Assembly: GCA_017302455.1 (NCBI GenBank)
Contig: JAFLDO010000027.1
Span: 1 to 64,000, forward strand
Source: Accumulibacter sp.
Lineage (GTDB): Bacteria; Pseudomonadota; Gammaproteobacteria; Burkholderiales; Rhodocyclaceae
Direction of reading: 5' to 3'
Length of the DNA stretch: 64,000 bases
The number at the start of each line of letters is the position of its first letter. The stretch's first letter is position 1. Under the pieces are notes generated by a model, which did no database searches, was not told the DNA's origin, and was given only the letters and a program-made list of their open reading frames with translations. Shown one piece after another: positions 9,501-16,251 of this stretch. The position numbers and the translations under genes are program-made.

Positions 9501-10767
9501 ATTTCGAAAGGCAGTGCGCCTCGTCGAGTACCCAGGCGCCGATTTCGCGTTGCGCCAGCACCTTGCGCAGCGTGTGGTTGCGCAGTTGCTCGGGGGAAAC
9601 GATGAGAATGCCGATATCGCCCAGGCGCAGGCGATCGAGTACGTCGGCGCGCTCGGGCATCGAAAGCAGCCCGTTGAGCGCGGCACAACTCCTGATGTTG
9701 CGGGCTTCCAGTCCGGCCACCTGATCGGCCATCAAGGCCACCAGCGGCGAGATGACGACGGTCAGCGCACCGGTCTTGTCGAAGCGCGAGAGCGCGGGGA
9801 TCTGGTAACACAATGACTTTCCGGTTCCCGTCGGCAGAATCCCCAGAACATGCTCGCCGCGGATTGCTGCTTCGACGATGCTTTGTTGCAAAGGCCGGCC
9901 TTCGTCATCGGCCGGCTCCGCACGAAATTCGGCGAAGCCGAACCAGCGCGCGAGCTCCTTTCGCGCATCGTGCCGTTCCCGGCACCACTGGCAAGCCGGG
10001 TTGGCGCAGGCGGTGTCGCGCAAGCGCTTGATCAGAATGCCGGCCTGCGGAAACTGATGGCGCACCCACGGTGGCATCACCGAGTTGCCACCGGCTACCG
10101 ACAGCCAGGCCAGTGCGTAAGCCAGGGCCCAGCCCTGGCTGGCGGCATCGGCCAGCACATCGCCAAGCCGTGTCTCGCAGACTTGTCCGGCCAGTTGCTG
10201 GCGAATGGCGGCGAGCGCCTCGTCATCGCTCGGGCGTGCCTTGTGGCGCAAGGACATGAAGAAGCGGTCCAGCCCCGACTTCCGGCTCGGCACGGTCGTC
10301 AGCCAGTGCCAGGCGAGAACCCGACTCGGTGACGCTTCGGCCAGCGCCGTGTGCTGGTCGCGGAAGACCTCGAGCGTCAGTTGCGCGTCGAGCAGCGGAT
10401 CGTTCAAGCGTCCGCGCTGCAGTTGCCCATCCTGGTAATGCTTGACCAGATGGTGGTAGGGATTGCGCGGGAAGGCCAACGGGTTGAGCCACAGCGTGTC
10501 GACCACCGGCAACTGCAGCAGCCGCAGGTCGGGCTTGGCGGCGGCCAGATGTGGCAGGTCGAAAGCGATCAGGTTATGGCCGAGCAGGAAGCTGGCGCCT
10601 TCGGCGAGCGCGTCGAGTTGCTCCAGCGCGGCCAGCAGATTGCCCTGCCGGAAACGCAGCGAGGTCTCCGGCTGGTCACCACGAACGGCGGCAAAGCGGT
10701 GAATCCGCCCATCGCGCAGCCCGACTTCCAGGTCAATGGAAAGGCAGCGGGGAGCGAAACTACTCAT
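5575..10767 (-). CDS. DEDD exonuclease-RecQ helicase-UvrD helicase triple fusion
   Basis: About 1730 residues from the ATG at 10767; an ATG at 10800 is also open. Residues ~1-150 are a DEDD-type 3'-5' exonuclease fold (LSIDLEVG, LGHNLIAFDLPH, LNDPLLDAQL). Residues ~290-650 form a RecQ-like SF2 helicase with Walker A LPTGTGKSLCYQ, DEAH box and HADIPGSLENYLQEAGRAGR. A middle part is winged-helix/HRDC-like. Residues ~1130-1600 are an SF1 UvrD/Rep helicase with AGPGSGKTRVL, VDEYQDIAPEQYELI and TAHRAKGLEF. Such fusions are probably DNA repair or replication-fork enzymes. It lies just downstream of the polyene cluster on the same strand with a ~55-base gap. Confidence 0.9.
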   Translation of the reverse strand: MSSFAPRCLSIDLEVGLRDGRIHRFAAVRGDQPETSLRFRQGNLLAALEQLDALAEGASFLLGHNLIAFDLPHLAAAKPDLRLLQLPVVDTLWLNPLAFPRNPYHHLVKHYQDGQLQRGRLNDPLLDAQLTLEVFRDQHTALAEASPSRVLAWHWLTTVPSRKSGLDRFFMSLRHKARPSDDEALAAIRQQLAGQVCETRLGDVLADAASQGWALAYALAWLSVAGGNSVMPPWVRHQFPQAGILIKRLRDTACANPACQWCRERHDARKELARWFGFAEFRAEPADDEGRPLQQSIVEAAIRGEHVLGILPTGTGKSLCYQIPALSRFDKTGALTVVISPLVALMADQVAGLEARNIRSCAALNGLLSMPERADVLDRLRLGDIGILIVSPEQLRNHTLRKVLAQREIGAWVLDEAHCLSKWGQDFRPDYRYVGRFIREKAGNQPIPPVLCLTATAKPAVMADILDHFRDKVGIELRCFNGGASRANLDFCVVPTSPAEKFSHIHQILEADLPPELPGGAIVYCATRRQTEEISRFLQQKGWAVDHYHARLPPETKKNTQKAFIEGDLRVIVATNAFGMGIDKPDVRLVIHADIPGSLENYLQEAGRAGRDSQSARCVLLYTVEDVERQFGMSARSRLSRKEIQAILHSLRNLERKKRREGGKEGGKSSDLIATAGEILAEDEDGAFERDSATDDTRVRTAVSWLEEAALLTREENRVQVFPSSLRVASLDEARKKIERRVIAPEYRKGLLAIVGALIGAPVDEGISTDELMLVSGLSPEKVRAAFYDLEALGLASNDTALTAYLHVGVERSSKKRFAQAAALESALIGLLREQHPDLSRGESSILHLRYANQHLKDAGHADALPERLRQLLSSLAADGRDEEGGQGSMKLRRVDVESLGIELQREWSAVEATARRRRAAAGCLLDHLLACLPAGARGNDQLAETTLGKLLAALEADLLLKAERTITPKLLDRALLWLHEQEIIRLNKGLAVFRPAMTIRLEPDWKRKFMPGDFAPLQLHYDEQVVQIHVMAEYVQRGLEAMAEALHLTMDYFSLQRDEFMRRWLPDRDKELARQTTPQSWHDIVEVLNNRQQREIVADERESTNVLVLAGPGSGKTRVLVHRIAYLIRVRRENPHGILALAYNRHAAVQIRQRLGELIGDDARGVAVLTLHALAMRLAGASLATQNGGTDGDLFKDIIDQAVNLLKGKDLPPEEADQQRERLLVGFRWILVDEYQDIAPEQYELISALAGRTRPDEDGRINLFAVGDDDQNIYAFKGASVEFIRRFEADYAAKPSFLTDNYRSTANIIEAANRLIAPAANRMKQAHPIHIDAARKAQAAGGEWTSIDPVGRGRVQILPAGDNERTQALAVITEFERMAQLAPAWDWARCAIIARNWRSLDPVRSYCELQGIPVQQADEDSSGFWSLRETQSMIDGLRTRGSALIDVPTIQQWLAMQPEGRPDAHWWSYLREAVSEYALDAGDAELPLDHFVDWLAEWGREARRRQTGLLLLTAHRAKGLEFDHVAVLDGDWLRSGANEDADATRRLYYVAMTRARKTLALARFDRGQAWLDALVGGPADSSSHSSSHSLFDSPAFLRRHATPLPVPPPELARRHRRLGWRQIDLDFAARHPPGHAIHRALAALTAGSRIALRQTSAGAWRLCDAQGVDVGALSQHFEPEADMHCIEARVAAIHVRRPRDVAEAYQSRINAQSESWEMVVPELVYAPDS

Positions 10768-10822
10768 GGGCAGCGTGAGTCGGCGTTTACGCTGCAGCAT
10801 CCCATGACCGTCTGAGGCTCTT

Positions 10823-11542
10823 CTAGATCAGCGCGCCGTTGATCGAGATCACCTGACCGGAGATGTAGGCGGCCTGATCCGAAGCCAGGAAGCCGACGAG
10901 ATCGGCGACTTCTTCGGGCCTGCCGGCGCGCTGCATCGGCACCAGCGCCTTGATCGTCGCGGGGTCGAAAGCGCCGTCGACCATTCCGGTGGCGATGATT
11001 CCCGGCGCCACGGCGTTGACCGTGATGCCGCGGCTGGCCACTTCCAGGGCCAGCGACTTGCTCGCGGCATGCAGCGCACCCTTCGCCGCCGAGTAGTTGA
11101 CCTGGCCGCGGTTGCCGGTGATGGCCGCGATCGACGAGACGGTGACGATCCGCCCCCAGCGCGTGCGGATCATCGGCAGGATCAGCGGCCGGGTGACGTT
11201 GAAGAAGCCGTTCAGCGAGACGTCGATGACGCTGTCCCACTGCTCACCGGACATGCCGGGAAAGACCGCGTCGGCATGGATGCCGGCGTTGTTGACCAGG
11301 ATCTGGATCGGGCCGGCGGCGAGGAATTCCGCCAGCGCCGTCGCGGTAGGCTCGCGTTCGGTGACGTCGAATATGATCGCTTCGGCACTGCCGCCGCCGG
11401 CGAGAATTTCGCCGACGACCGCCGCGGCCTTGTCGCGGCCGCGGTTGCCGTGCACGATCACGTGGCAGCCGTCGGCGGCCAGGCGGCGGCAGATCGCCGC
11501 GCCGATGCCGCCGCTGCCGCCGGTGACCAGCGCGCGCTTCAC
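10823..11542 (-). CDS. 3-oxoacyl-ACP reductase (FabG-like ketoreductase of polyene cluster)
   Basis: 239 residues from a GTG start overlapping the TGA of the preceding dehydratase (GTGA). Short-chain dehydrogenase: nucleotide motif TGGSGGIGAA at residue ~8, NNAG at ~88, catalytic Ser of VSSIAAI and the Tyr-Lys pair YSAAK at ~150. It should reduce the beta-keto group on the ACP-bound chain with NADPH in each elongation round. It is the last gene of the cluster. Role equivalent to ApeQ of characterised aryl polyene clusters (known family; assignment inferred from context). Confidence 0.9.
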   Translation of the reverse strand: MKRALVTGGSGGIGAAICRRLAADGCHVIVHGNRGRDKAAAVVGEILAGGGSAEAIIFDVTEREPTATALAEFLAAGPIQILVNNAGIHADAVFPGMSGEQWDSVIDVSLNGFFNVTRPLILPMIRTRWGRIVTVSSIAAITGNRGQVNYSAAKGALHAASKSLALEVASRGITVNAVAPGIIATGMVDGAFDPATIKALVPMQRAGRPEEVADLVGFLASDQAAYISGQVISINGALI

Positions 11543-11991
11543 TGCCGTCCTTGCACGTTGGCCGCTGCGGCGTCGAGGACGACGGCGGCGCGTCCGTCGA
11601 CGAGGCAATGGCCGGCGTGGCTGACCGAGAAGTGGTAGAGAACGTTGGTGCCGTCGCCCGACAGGCACTCGGCCTGAATGCTCAGATCCCCCGGCAGGTC
11701 GTCGAGGCGGACGACGTGCAGGGTCACGCCGCGCAGGCTGGTCAGGTAGCCCTGGCGAGGCCGGCCGCCAGCGTCGGCCAGCAGCGCGCCATGCACCGCC
11801 ATCGCCTGCGCCGCGTACTCGATGCCGCTCGCCGCGCCCAGGCGATCCTCGGCGCGCAGCGGGTTGGCCGGGTCGGTATGGCTGGTGGCGCGGCAGGAAA
11901 TCGTCGTCGCCGACCAGTCGACGACCGCCTCGAGCAGGCACATGGCGCCATGGTGGGGGACGTGCTCGGCGATCCAGCGACGGTCTAGCAT
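11539..11991 (-). CDS. 3-hydroxyacyl-ACP dehydratase-like protein (polyene cluster)
   Basis: 150 residues, hotdog-fold FabZ-like. The N-terminal half carries an HVPHHGAMCLL segment resembling the active-site helix region, and the middle carries EYAAQAMAVHGAL. It probably works as the partner subunit of the other small dehydratase in the cluster (20088-20390), as ApeP pairs with ApeI in studied systems. The start ATG lies one base after the TAG of the chain-length-factor gene. Confidence 0.82.
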   Translation of the reverse strand: MLDRRWIAEHVPHHGAMCLLEAVVDWSATTISCRATSHTDPANPLRAEDRLGAASGIEYAAQAMAVHGALLADAGGRPRQGYLTSLRGVTLHVVRLDDLPGDLSIQAECLSGDGTNVLYHFSVSHAGHCLVDGRAAVVLDAAAANVQGRQ

Positions 11992-12788
11992 GGGACGACT
12001 TCCACACGCAGTTGCATCGGCGGCAGGTAGTCGAGGCAGACGCTGCCACCTTCGCGCCTGGCCAGCATCTGCAGCAGCGGCAGGCTGCGCAGCGCCGGAA
12101 TCGTCGTGCGCAGGCCTTCCAGTTCGCCATCGGCCAGCCTGGCGGCGGCGTCGCTGCTTGGCGTGACGGCGATGCGTGCCAGCGAGCGGACGCTCTGCAC
12201 CGGCGCCAGGAGCAGCGCCACGCCGGCGCAATCGCTCACCGGCCGCTTGCGGTGCAGGGGTTCCGGATACTCGCTGTCGTAGGCGATCAGCAAGGTCGTC
12301 CGCTGGTCGACGACGACCTGCGCCAGCGCATCGAGCAGACCGGCGCCGAAGCTCGCGTCGAAGGCGCAGAGCACCTGGCACGGGGCCATCGCCCCGGTGG
12401 CGATCCCCCAGTAGCCGGCGGCGGCGTTATGCACCGAGTTGTGGAAGCGGGTCGGCGAAATCCGGCGGTCGTCGGTCGCCAATTGCTCGCACAGCGCGTG
12501 ACAGTTGTGGCCGTCGGCGCCGGAGGCCGTGAACACGGTGGCCAGCGTGCCGACGTCGGCTTCGGCATGGGCGACGGCTTCCAGTCCAAGCGCCAGCGCC
12601 AGCTTGACGACACGGCTGGCGCGCCGACGCTCGGCCGCCGGCAGGAGGCTCGGCACCGGTAGCAGCGAGGGCGCGGCCGCGTACGCCTGTTCGCCGCGCA
12701 GCACGGCGCTCGCCGTCGGCCAGTCCGGCAGGCCGGGGGCGAGGAAGCCGACGCCTTCGATGCACACGCTGAGTGGGGGCGGTCTCAT
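11985..12788 (-). CDS. Beta-ketoacyl synthase-like chain length factor
   Basis: 267 residues, shorter than a full ketosynthase (~400). It resembles the N-terminal ketosynthase half, with SVHNAAAGYWGIATG and a position (CAFDASFGAG) where the catalytic Cys of true synthases would be. The active Cys and the two His motifs are absent, so it should be a non-catalytic partner. The ApeC-type protein in aryl polyene clusters forms a dimer with a catalytic ketosynthase and is thought to set chain length. ATGA overlap with the upstream ketosynthase gene fits such a heterodimer. Confidence 0.8.
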   Translation of the reverse strand: MRPPPLSVCIEGVGFLAPGLPDWPTASAVLRGEQAYAAAPSLLPVPSLLPAAERRRASRVVKLALALGLEAVAHAEADVGTLATVFTASGADGHNCHALCEQLATDDRRISPTRFHNSVHNAAAGYWGIATGAMAPCQVLCAFDASFGAGLLDALAQVVVDQRTTLLIAYDSEYPEPLHRKRPVSDCAGVALLLAPVQSVRSLARIAVTPSSDAAARLADGELEGLRTTIPALRSLPLLQMLARREGGSVCLDYLPPMQLRVEVVPC

Positions 12789-13978
12789 GGCGTCAGGCCG
12801 AAAACCAGGCTGCAATTGCTGCCGCCGAAACCGAAGGAGTTGCTGAGTACCCGCCGCAGCCGGCCGGCACGCGCGCGCAACTGGTAGTCGAGGGGGATCG
12901 CCGGATCCGGCGTCAGCGTATGCGGGCTGCCGGGAAGCAGGCCGTGCGTCAGCACCAGCGCGCAGATGACGGCTTCGACGGCGCCGGCGGCGCCGAGCGT
13001 GTGGCCGGTCGCTCCCTTGGTCGAGCTGCACGCCACGCCGTCGCCGAAGAGCGCCGCCACCGCCTTGCCTTCGGCCGCGTCATTGCTTGGCGTGGCGGTC
13101 CCGTGCAGGTTGATGTAGTCGATGTCGGCCGGGGCCAGACCGGCCGAGTCGAGCGCCGCGGCCATCGCCATCCGCGCACCGAGGCCGTGCGGGTGCGGCG
13201 ACGACATGTGGTAGGCGTCGCTCGATTCGCCACAGCCGAGCAGGAGAATCGCGCCGGGTGTCGCTTCGGCGGGGGCTCGCTCGAGCAGCGCGAAGGCGGC
13301 TCCTTCGGCGATCGAGATGCCGTTGCGGGCCACGTCGTACGGCCGGCACGGGTCGCTCGAGGTCAGCTCGAGCGAAGCAAAGCCGTAGAGCGTCGTCAGG
13401 CACAGTGAATCGACGCCACCGACGAGGGCCGCGTCGATAGTGCCGCAGGCGATCTGACGCGCGGCCGCGGCAAAGGTCTTCGCGCCTGACGAGCAGGCGG
13501 TGGACACCGCCACCGCCGGGCCGGCGAGGGCGAAAAGCTCGCGCGCGAAGGCGGCCAGCGAAAAGGGGTTGTGCGTGCCGCAGTAGCTGAAATCGTCAGG
13601 CAGCGCGCCGCTGTGCGGGTCACGCCGGCGGTAGGCGAGTTCGGCTTGCAGGATGCCGGCCGTGCTGGTGCCGAGGAAGATGCCGACGCGGTCCCGGCCG
13701 TAACGGTCCCTTGCCGCCAGAAGCCGTTCGGTGAAACCGTCGGCCGTCAGAGCAAGTTGCGCGAGGCGGTTGTTGCGGCAATCGTAGTGCGCCAGCGTTG
13801 GCGGCAGCCGCTGCTCGTCAACCCCGGCGACCTCGCCGATCCAGGTGTCGAGCTCGACGGTTTCGAAGGCGCAGGGGACGAGACCGCTGCTCCCGTCACG
13901 CAGCTTCGCCAGCGTGACGGCCAGCCCGCGGCCGAGGCAGGTGGTCAGGGTGCAGGCGGAAACAAGCAGCGGTGTCAA
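12785..13978 (-). CDS. Beta-ketoacyl-ACP synthase (FabB/FabF-type, polyene elongation)
   Basis: 397 residues with a full ketosynthase triad: Cys in STACSSGAK, His in NLHGTATP and His in KGATGHTLGAAGA. The glycine-rich tail SNSFGFGGSNCS is also present. It catalyses decarboxylative condensation of malonyl-ACP with the growing chain. Directly followed, with a 4-base overlap, by the chain-length-factor-like gene, so the two probably form the elongating heterodimer. An 85-base gap separates it from the methyltransferase upstream. Confidence 0.92.
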   Translation of the reverse strand: MTPLLVSACTLTTCLGRGLAVTLAKLRDGSSGLVPCAFETVELDTWIGEVAGVDEQRLPPTLAHYDCRNNRLAQLALTADGFTERLLAARDRYGRDRVGIFLGTSTAGILQAELAYRRRDPHSGALPDDFSYCGTHNPFSLAAFARELFALAGPAVAVSTACSSGAKTFAAAARQIACGTIDAALVGGVDSLCLTTLYGFASLELTSSDPCRPYDVARNGISIAEGAAFALLERAPAEATPGAILLLGCGESSDAYHMSSPHPHGLGARMAMAAALDSAGLAPADIDYINLHGTATPSNDAAEGKAVAALFGDGVACSSTKGATGHTLGAAGAVEAVICALVLTHGLLPGSPHTLTPDPAIPLDYQLRARAGRLRRVLSNSFGFGGSNCSLVFGLTP

Positions 13979-14063
13979 GTTGGGGCTCCGGATCGTCTGG
14001 ATCGCATATTAGCAGAGGATGATTGTCACGGTCGCCAAGCGACGCCGGTGACGATCGGCAGGC

Positions 14064-14801
14064 CTAGCGGCACGGGCTTGTCGCCGGTACTCGGCAGACC
14101 AGCATGGTGTTGGCGAAGGGCTTGCCGTCACTCATCGGTTCGCTGTGGACGACGAAGCCCAGGCTCTCGAGCAGGCCGACCCATTCGGTGAGCTTGCGGC
14201 CAAAGAGTCTTGGCAGGCGATGGCCGCGCGCGAAGGTGACCGCGTGATCGACCCAGTTACAGATGTGGTAGGGCAGACCGGCGCCGGCATCCCCGACACG
14301 CGTCAGGAACAGGCCACCGGACGGCAGCGCCTTGCGGATACGGTCGATAACGGCGTCCTGGTCGGCGTGGGGCAGGTAATGCAGCGCGTCGAGGATGGTG
14401 ACGACGTCGGCCGCACCGAAGTCGACTGCGCGCATGTCACCTTGCCGGATGTCGACGATCGGGTGCGGTCTGCCGAAGGCCAGCGCGGCGCGCTCGACGT
14501 CCCTCGCCATCAGTTCATAGCCGCGCAGGCTGAGCGGCTTTGGGGCGGCAGCCCAGTCGCCAGGCCAGACACCCTTCTCGTAGAGCGCGCGCGCGGCCAG
14601 CAGCCAGGAAAACAGGCTGCCCTGGCCGCAGCCGAGGTCGAGAAAGCGTGCTTCGGCGGGAAAGACGCCGCGCTTGAGGAGTTCGCGGAAGATGCAGTCG
14701 CTCGACAGCTTGCCGCGCGCATAGTGGTAGGCGAAATGTCCGCTGGCGCGAAAGGGGCGGCTGGCGTCGTCGAGCAGGGTGGGCAGGAAGGGTGTGGTCA
14801 T
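14064..14801 (-). CDS. Class I SAM-dependent methyltransferase (polyene cluster)
   Basis: 245 residues from an ATG that overlaps the deacetylase stop (ATGA). Motif I is FLDLGCGQGSLFSW at residue ~52. The acidic loop and motif II-like DVVTILDALHYLPH and motif III-like LPSGGLFLTRV follow. Aryl polyene clusters commonly carry such an enzyme to methylate the aryl head group (known; ApeB-like). The actual acceptor here cannot be read from sequence. Confidence 0.85.
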   Translation of the reverse strand: MTTPFLPTLLDDASRPFRASGHFAYHYARGKLSSDCIFRELLKRGVFPAEARFLDLGCGQGSLFSWLLAARALYEKGVWPGDWAAAPKPLSLRGYELMARDVERAALAFGRPHPIVDIRQGDMRAVDFGAADVVTILDALHYLPHADQDAVIDRIRKALPSGGLFLTRVGDAGAGLPYHICNWVDHAVTFARGHRLPRLFGRKLTEWVGLLESLGFVVHSEPMSDGKPFANTMLVCRVPATSPCR

Positions 14802-15598
14802 GTCAGGGCAGTCGTCAGCGTCACGGGGTTGAGGCGATGGGCGGCGATCGTATGCAGCAGCCGCGGCAGGACGGCGAGGATGACCGCCTCGCCGGTCGGC
14901 GTGCGCGCGGCATAACCGTCGTGCATGAGCAGGATGTCGCCGGCGTCGAGACCAGAAGTCAGGCGTCGGTAGACGCGCTGCGGATCGCCCTCGCGGCCAT
15001 CGAAGGGGCGGCGCGTCCACGACGCGAGCTGCAGATCGAGACGCGCCAGCACCGGGTCGAGTAGCGGATTGCGCAGACCGGCCGTCGGCCGGAAGAAGCG
15101 CGGCGCCTGGCCGGTGATGTCGGTCAGCGTGTGCTGCGCCGCGGCGATGTCGGCACGTATCCGGCGCAGCCCGAAGGTGGCGAAAGCCCGCGAGTGCGAG
15201 TCACCGTGGTTCTCGATGCGGTGACCGCGGGCAATGATTTCCCGGCAGAGCGCCGGCGATCGCCGGGCGCGGCTGCCGATACAGAAGAAACTGGCCTTGG
15301 TGCCGGCGCTGTCGAGCAGGTCGAGTACCCGCGGCGTGACTTCGGGGTCCGGACCATCGTCGATGGTCAGGGCAATTTCTCGGCGTGCCTTGGCGGCTGC
15401 CGGCAGACGGTTGAGGTTGGCGCCGAGCAGGGTGCTGCGCGGCAAGAGGCCGGCGGCGGTGAGCACGAGGTGGTTGGCGGCGAGCGCGCCGAGCGCCCAC
15501 GGCCAGTGGCCGGGGGTTGCCAGGACGGCGAGCGACGCCGCGCCGTGCACGGCGAAGGACATCTGGATGGTGGGCGAGGGTTTCCAGCGTTGTGGCAT
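14798..15598 (-). CDS. NodB-like polysaccharide deacetylase family protein
   Basis: 266 residues. Two N-terminal hydrophobic segments (residues ~13-50) suggest membrane anchoring. The NodB domain follows: motif 1 LTIDDGPDPEVT, motif 2 HGDSHS (metal-binding H-x-x-x-H) and a motif 3-like RFFRPTAGLRNP. A late ILLMHDG matches the family's final motif. The metal-dependent deacetylase should thus be active on an N- or O-acetylated group, probably outside or at the membrane. A GTG at 15607 would overlap the preceding TGA (GTGA) as elsewhere in the cluster and may be the real start. This gene type is not a standard member of described aryl polyene clusters. Confidence 0.82.
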   Translation of the reverse strand: MPQRWKPSPTIQMSFAVHGAASLAVLATPGHWPWALGALAANHLVLTAAGLLPRSTLLGANLNRLPAAAKARREIALTIDDGPDPEVTPRVLDLLDSAGTKASFFCIGSRARRSPALCREIIARGHRIENHGDSHSRAFATFGLRRIRADIAAAQHTLTDITGQAPRFFRPTAGLRNPLLDPVLARLDLQLASWTRRPFDGREGDPQRVYRRLTSGLDAGDILLMHDGYAARTPTGEAVILAVLPRLLHTIAAHRLNPVTLTTALT

Positions 15599-15603
15599 GC
15601 GCT

Positions 15604-16251
15604 TCACACAGGCAGGAGTCGACGGTCGAGGAAGTTGTTCCACAGAATCTGCCAGACCGGCCATTCGTGGCCGCCGGGAACGACCTGACTTGCCGCCGGC
15701 GGGAAGCAATCGGCGATTCGCCGCATGCCGGCCGCGAAGCGGTCTTCGGCACCGTAGCCGACGAAAACCGGGAAGTCGGGCGGCGGTTTCTGTAGCCAGC
15801 GCCACATGCGAAACTCGGGGTCGGCGAGTTCCTCGGCAGACGGTTGCCAATTGGCGAGGCCGCCGCCCTGGGCGATCGCACGCGCCGTCAGCCGGCTGCC
15901 CGGGTAGGGCGCGAGCAGGCACAGGCCGTCGATGCTGCCCGGCGCGTCGGCGCAGTGGCAGAGCGCCAGCAGTCCGCCGAGCGAGATGCCGCCCAGCCAG
16001 ATGTGGCGGCAGCCTGCCGCGCGAGCCGGCGCCAGCACGTTCTCCTGGAGCGCGGGCAAGGCCTCGCCGCTGGAGATCAGGCTCAGGTCGAGGTCGACTG
16101 CCAGCAGGTCGAGCGGCAGGCGGCGGCGCGTGACGGCGGTGAAGAAACCGGCGTTGACGAAGTCGGCCGCGCTCATGTAGGCGCCGGGCAGCAGCACCAG
16201 CAAGGCCGGAGCGCCGCTGGTCCGGCCGACGGTGGGCAGGCGTGGGCTCAT
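15604..16251 (-). CDS. Alpha/beta-hydrolase family protein (polyene cluster)
   Basis: 215 residues. Nucleophile elbow GGISLGG (G-x-S-x-G) at residue ~92, an Asp in YGAEDRF (~170) and a His in VVPGGHEWPVW (~197) give a plausible Ser-Asp-His triad. No signal peptide is evident, so it is probably cytoplasmic. It could act as thioesterase/editing hydrolase, as no hotdog thioesterase gene is seen in the cluster; this is inference. ATG overlaps the exporter stop. Confidence 0.75.
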   Translation of the reverse strand: MSPRLPTVGRTSGAPALLVLLPGAYMSAADFVNAGFFTAVTRRRLPLDLLAVDLDLSLISSGEALPALQENVLAPARAAGCRHIWLGGISLGGLLALCHCADAPGSIDGLCLLAPYPGSRLTARAIAQGGGLANWQPSAEELADPEFRMWRWLQKPPPDFPVFVGYGAEDRFAAGMRRIADCFPPAASQVVPGGHEWPVWQILWNNFLDRRLLPV

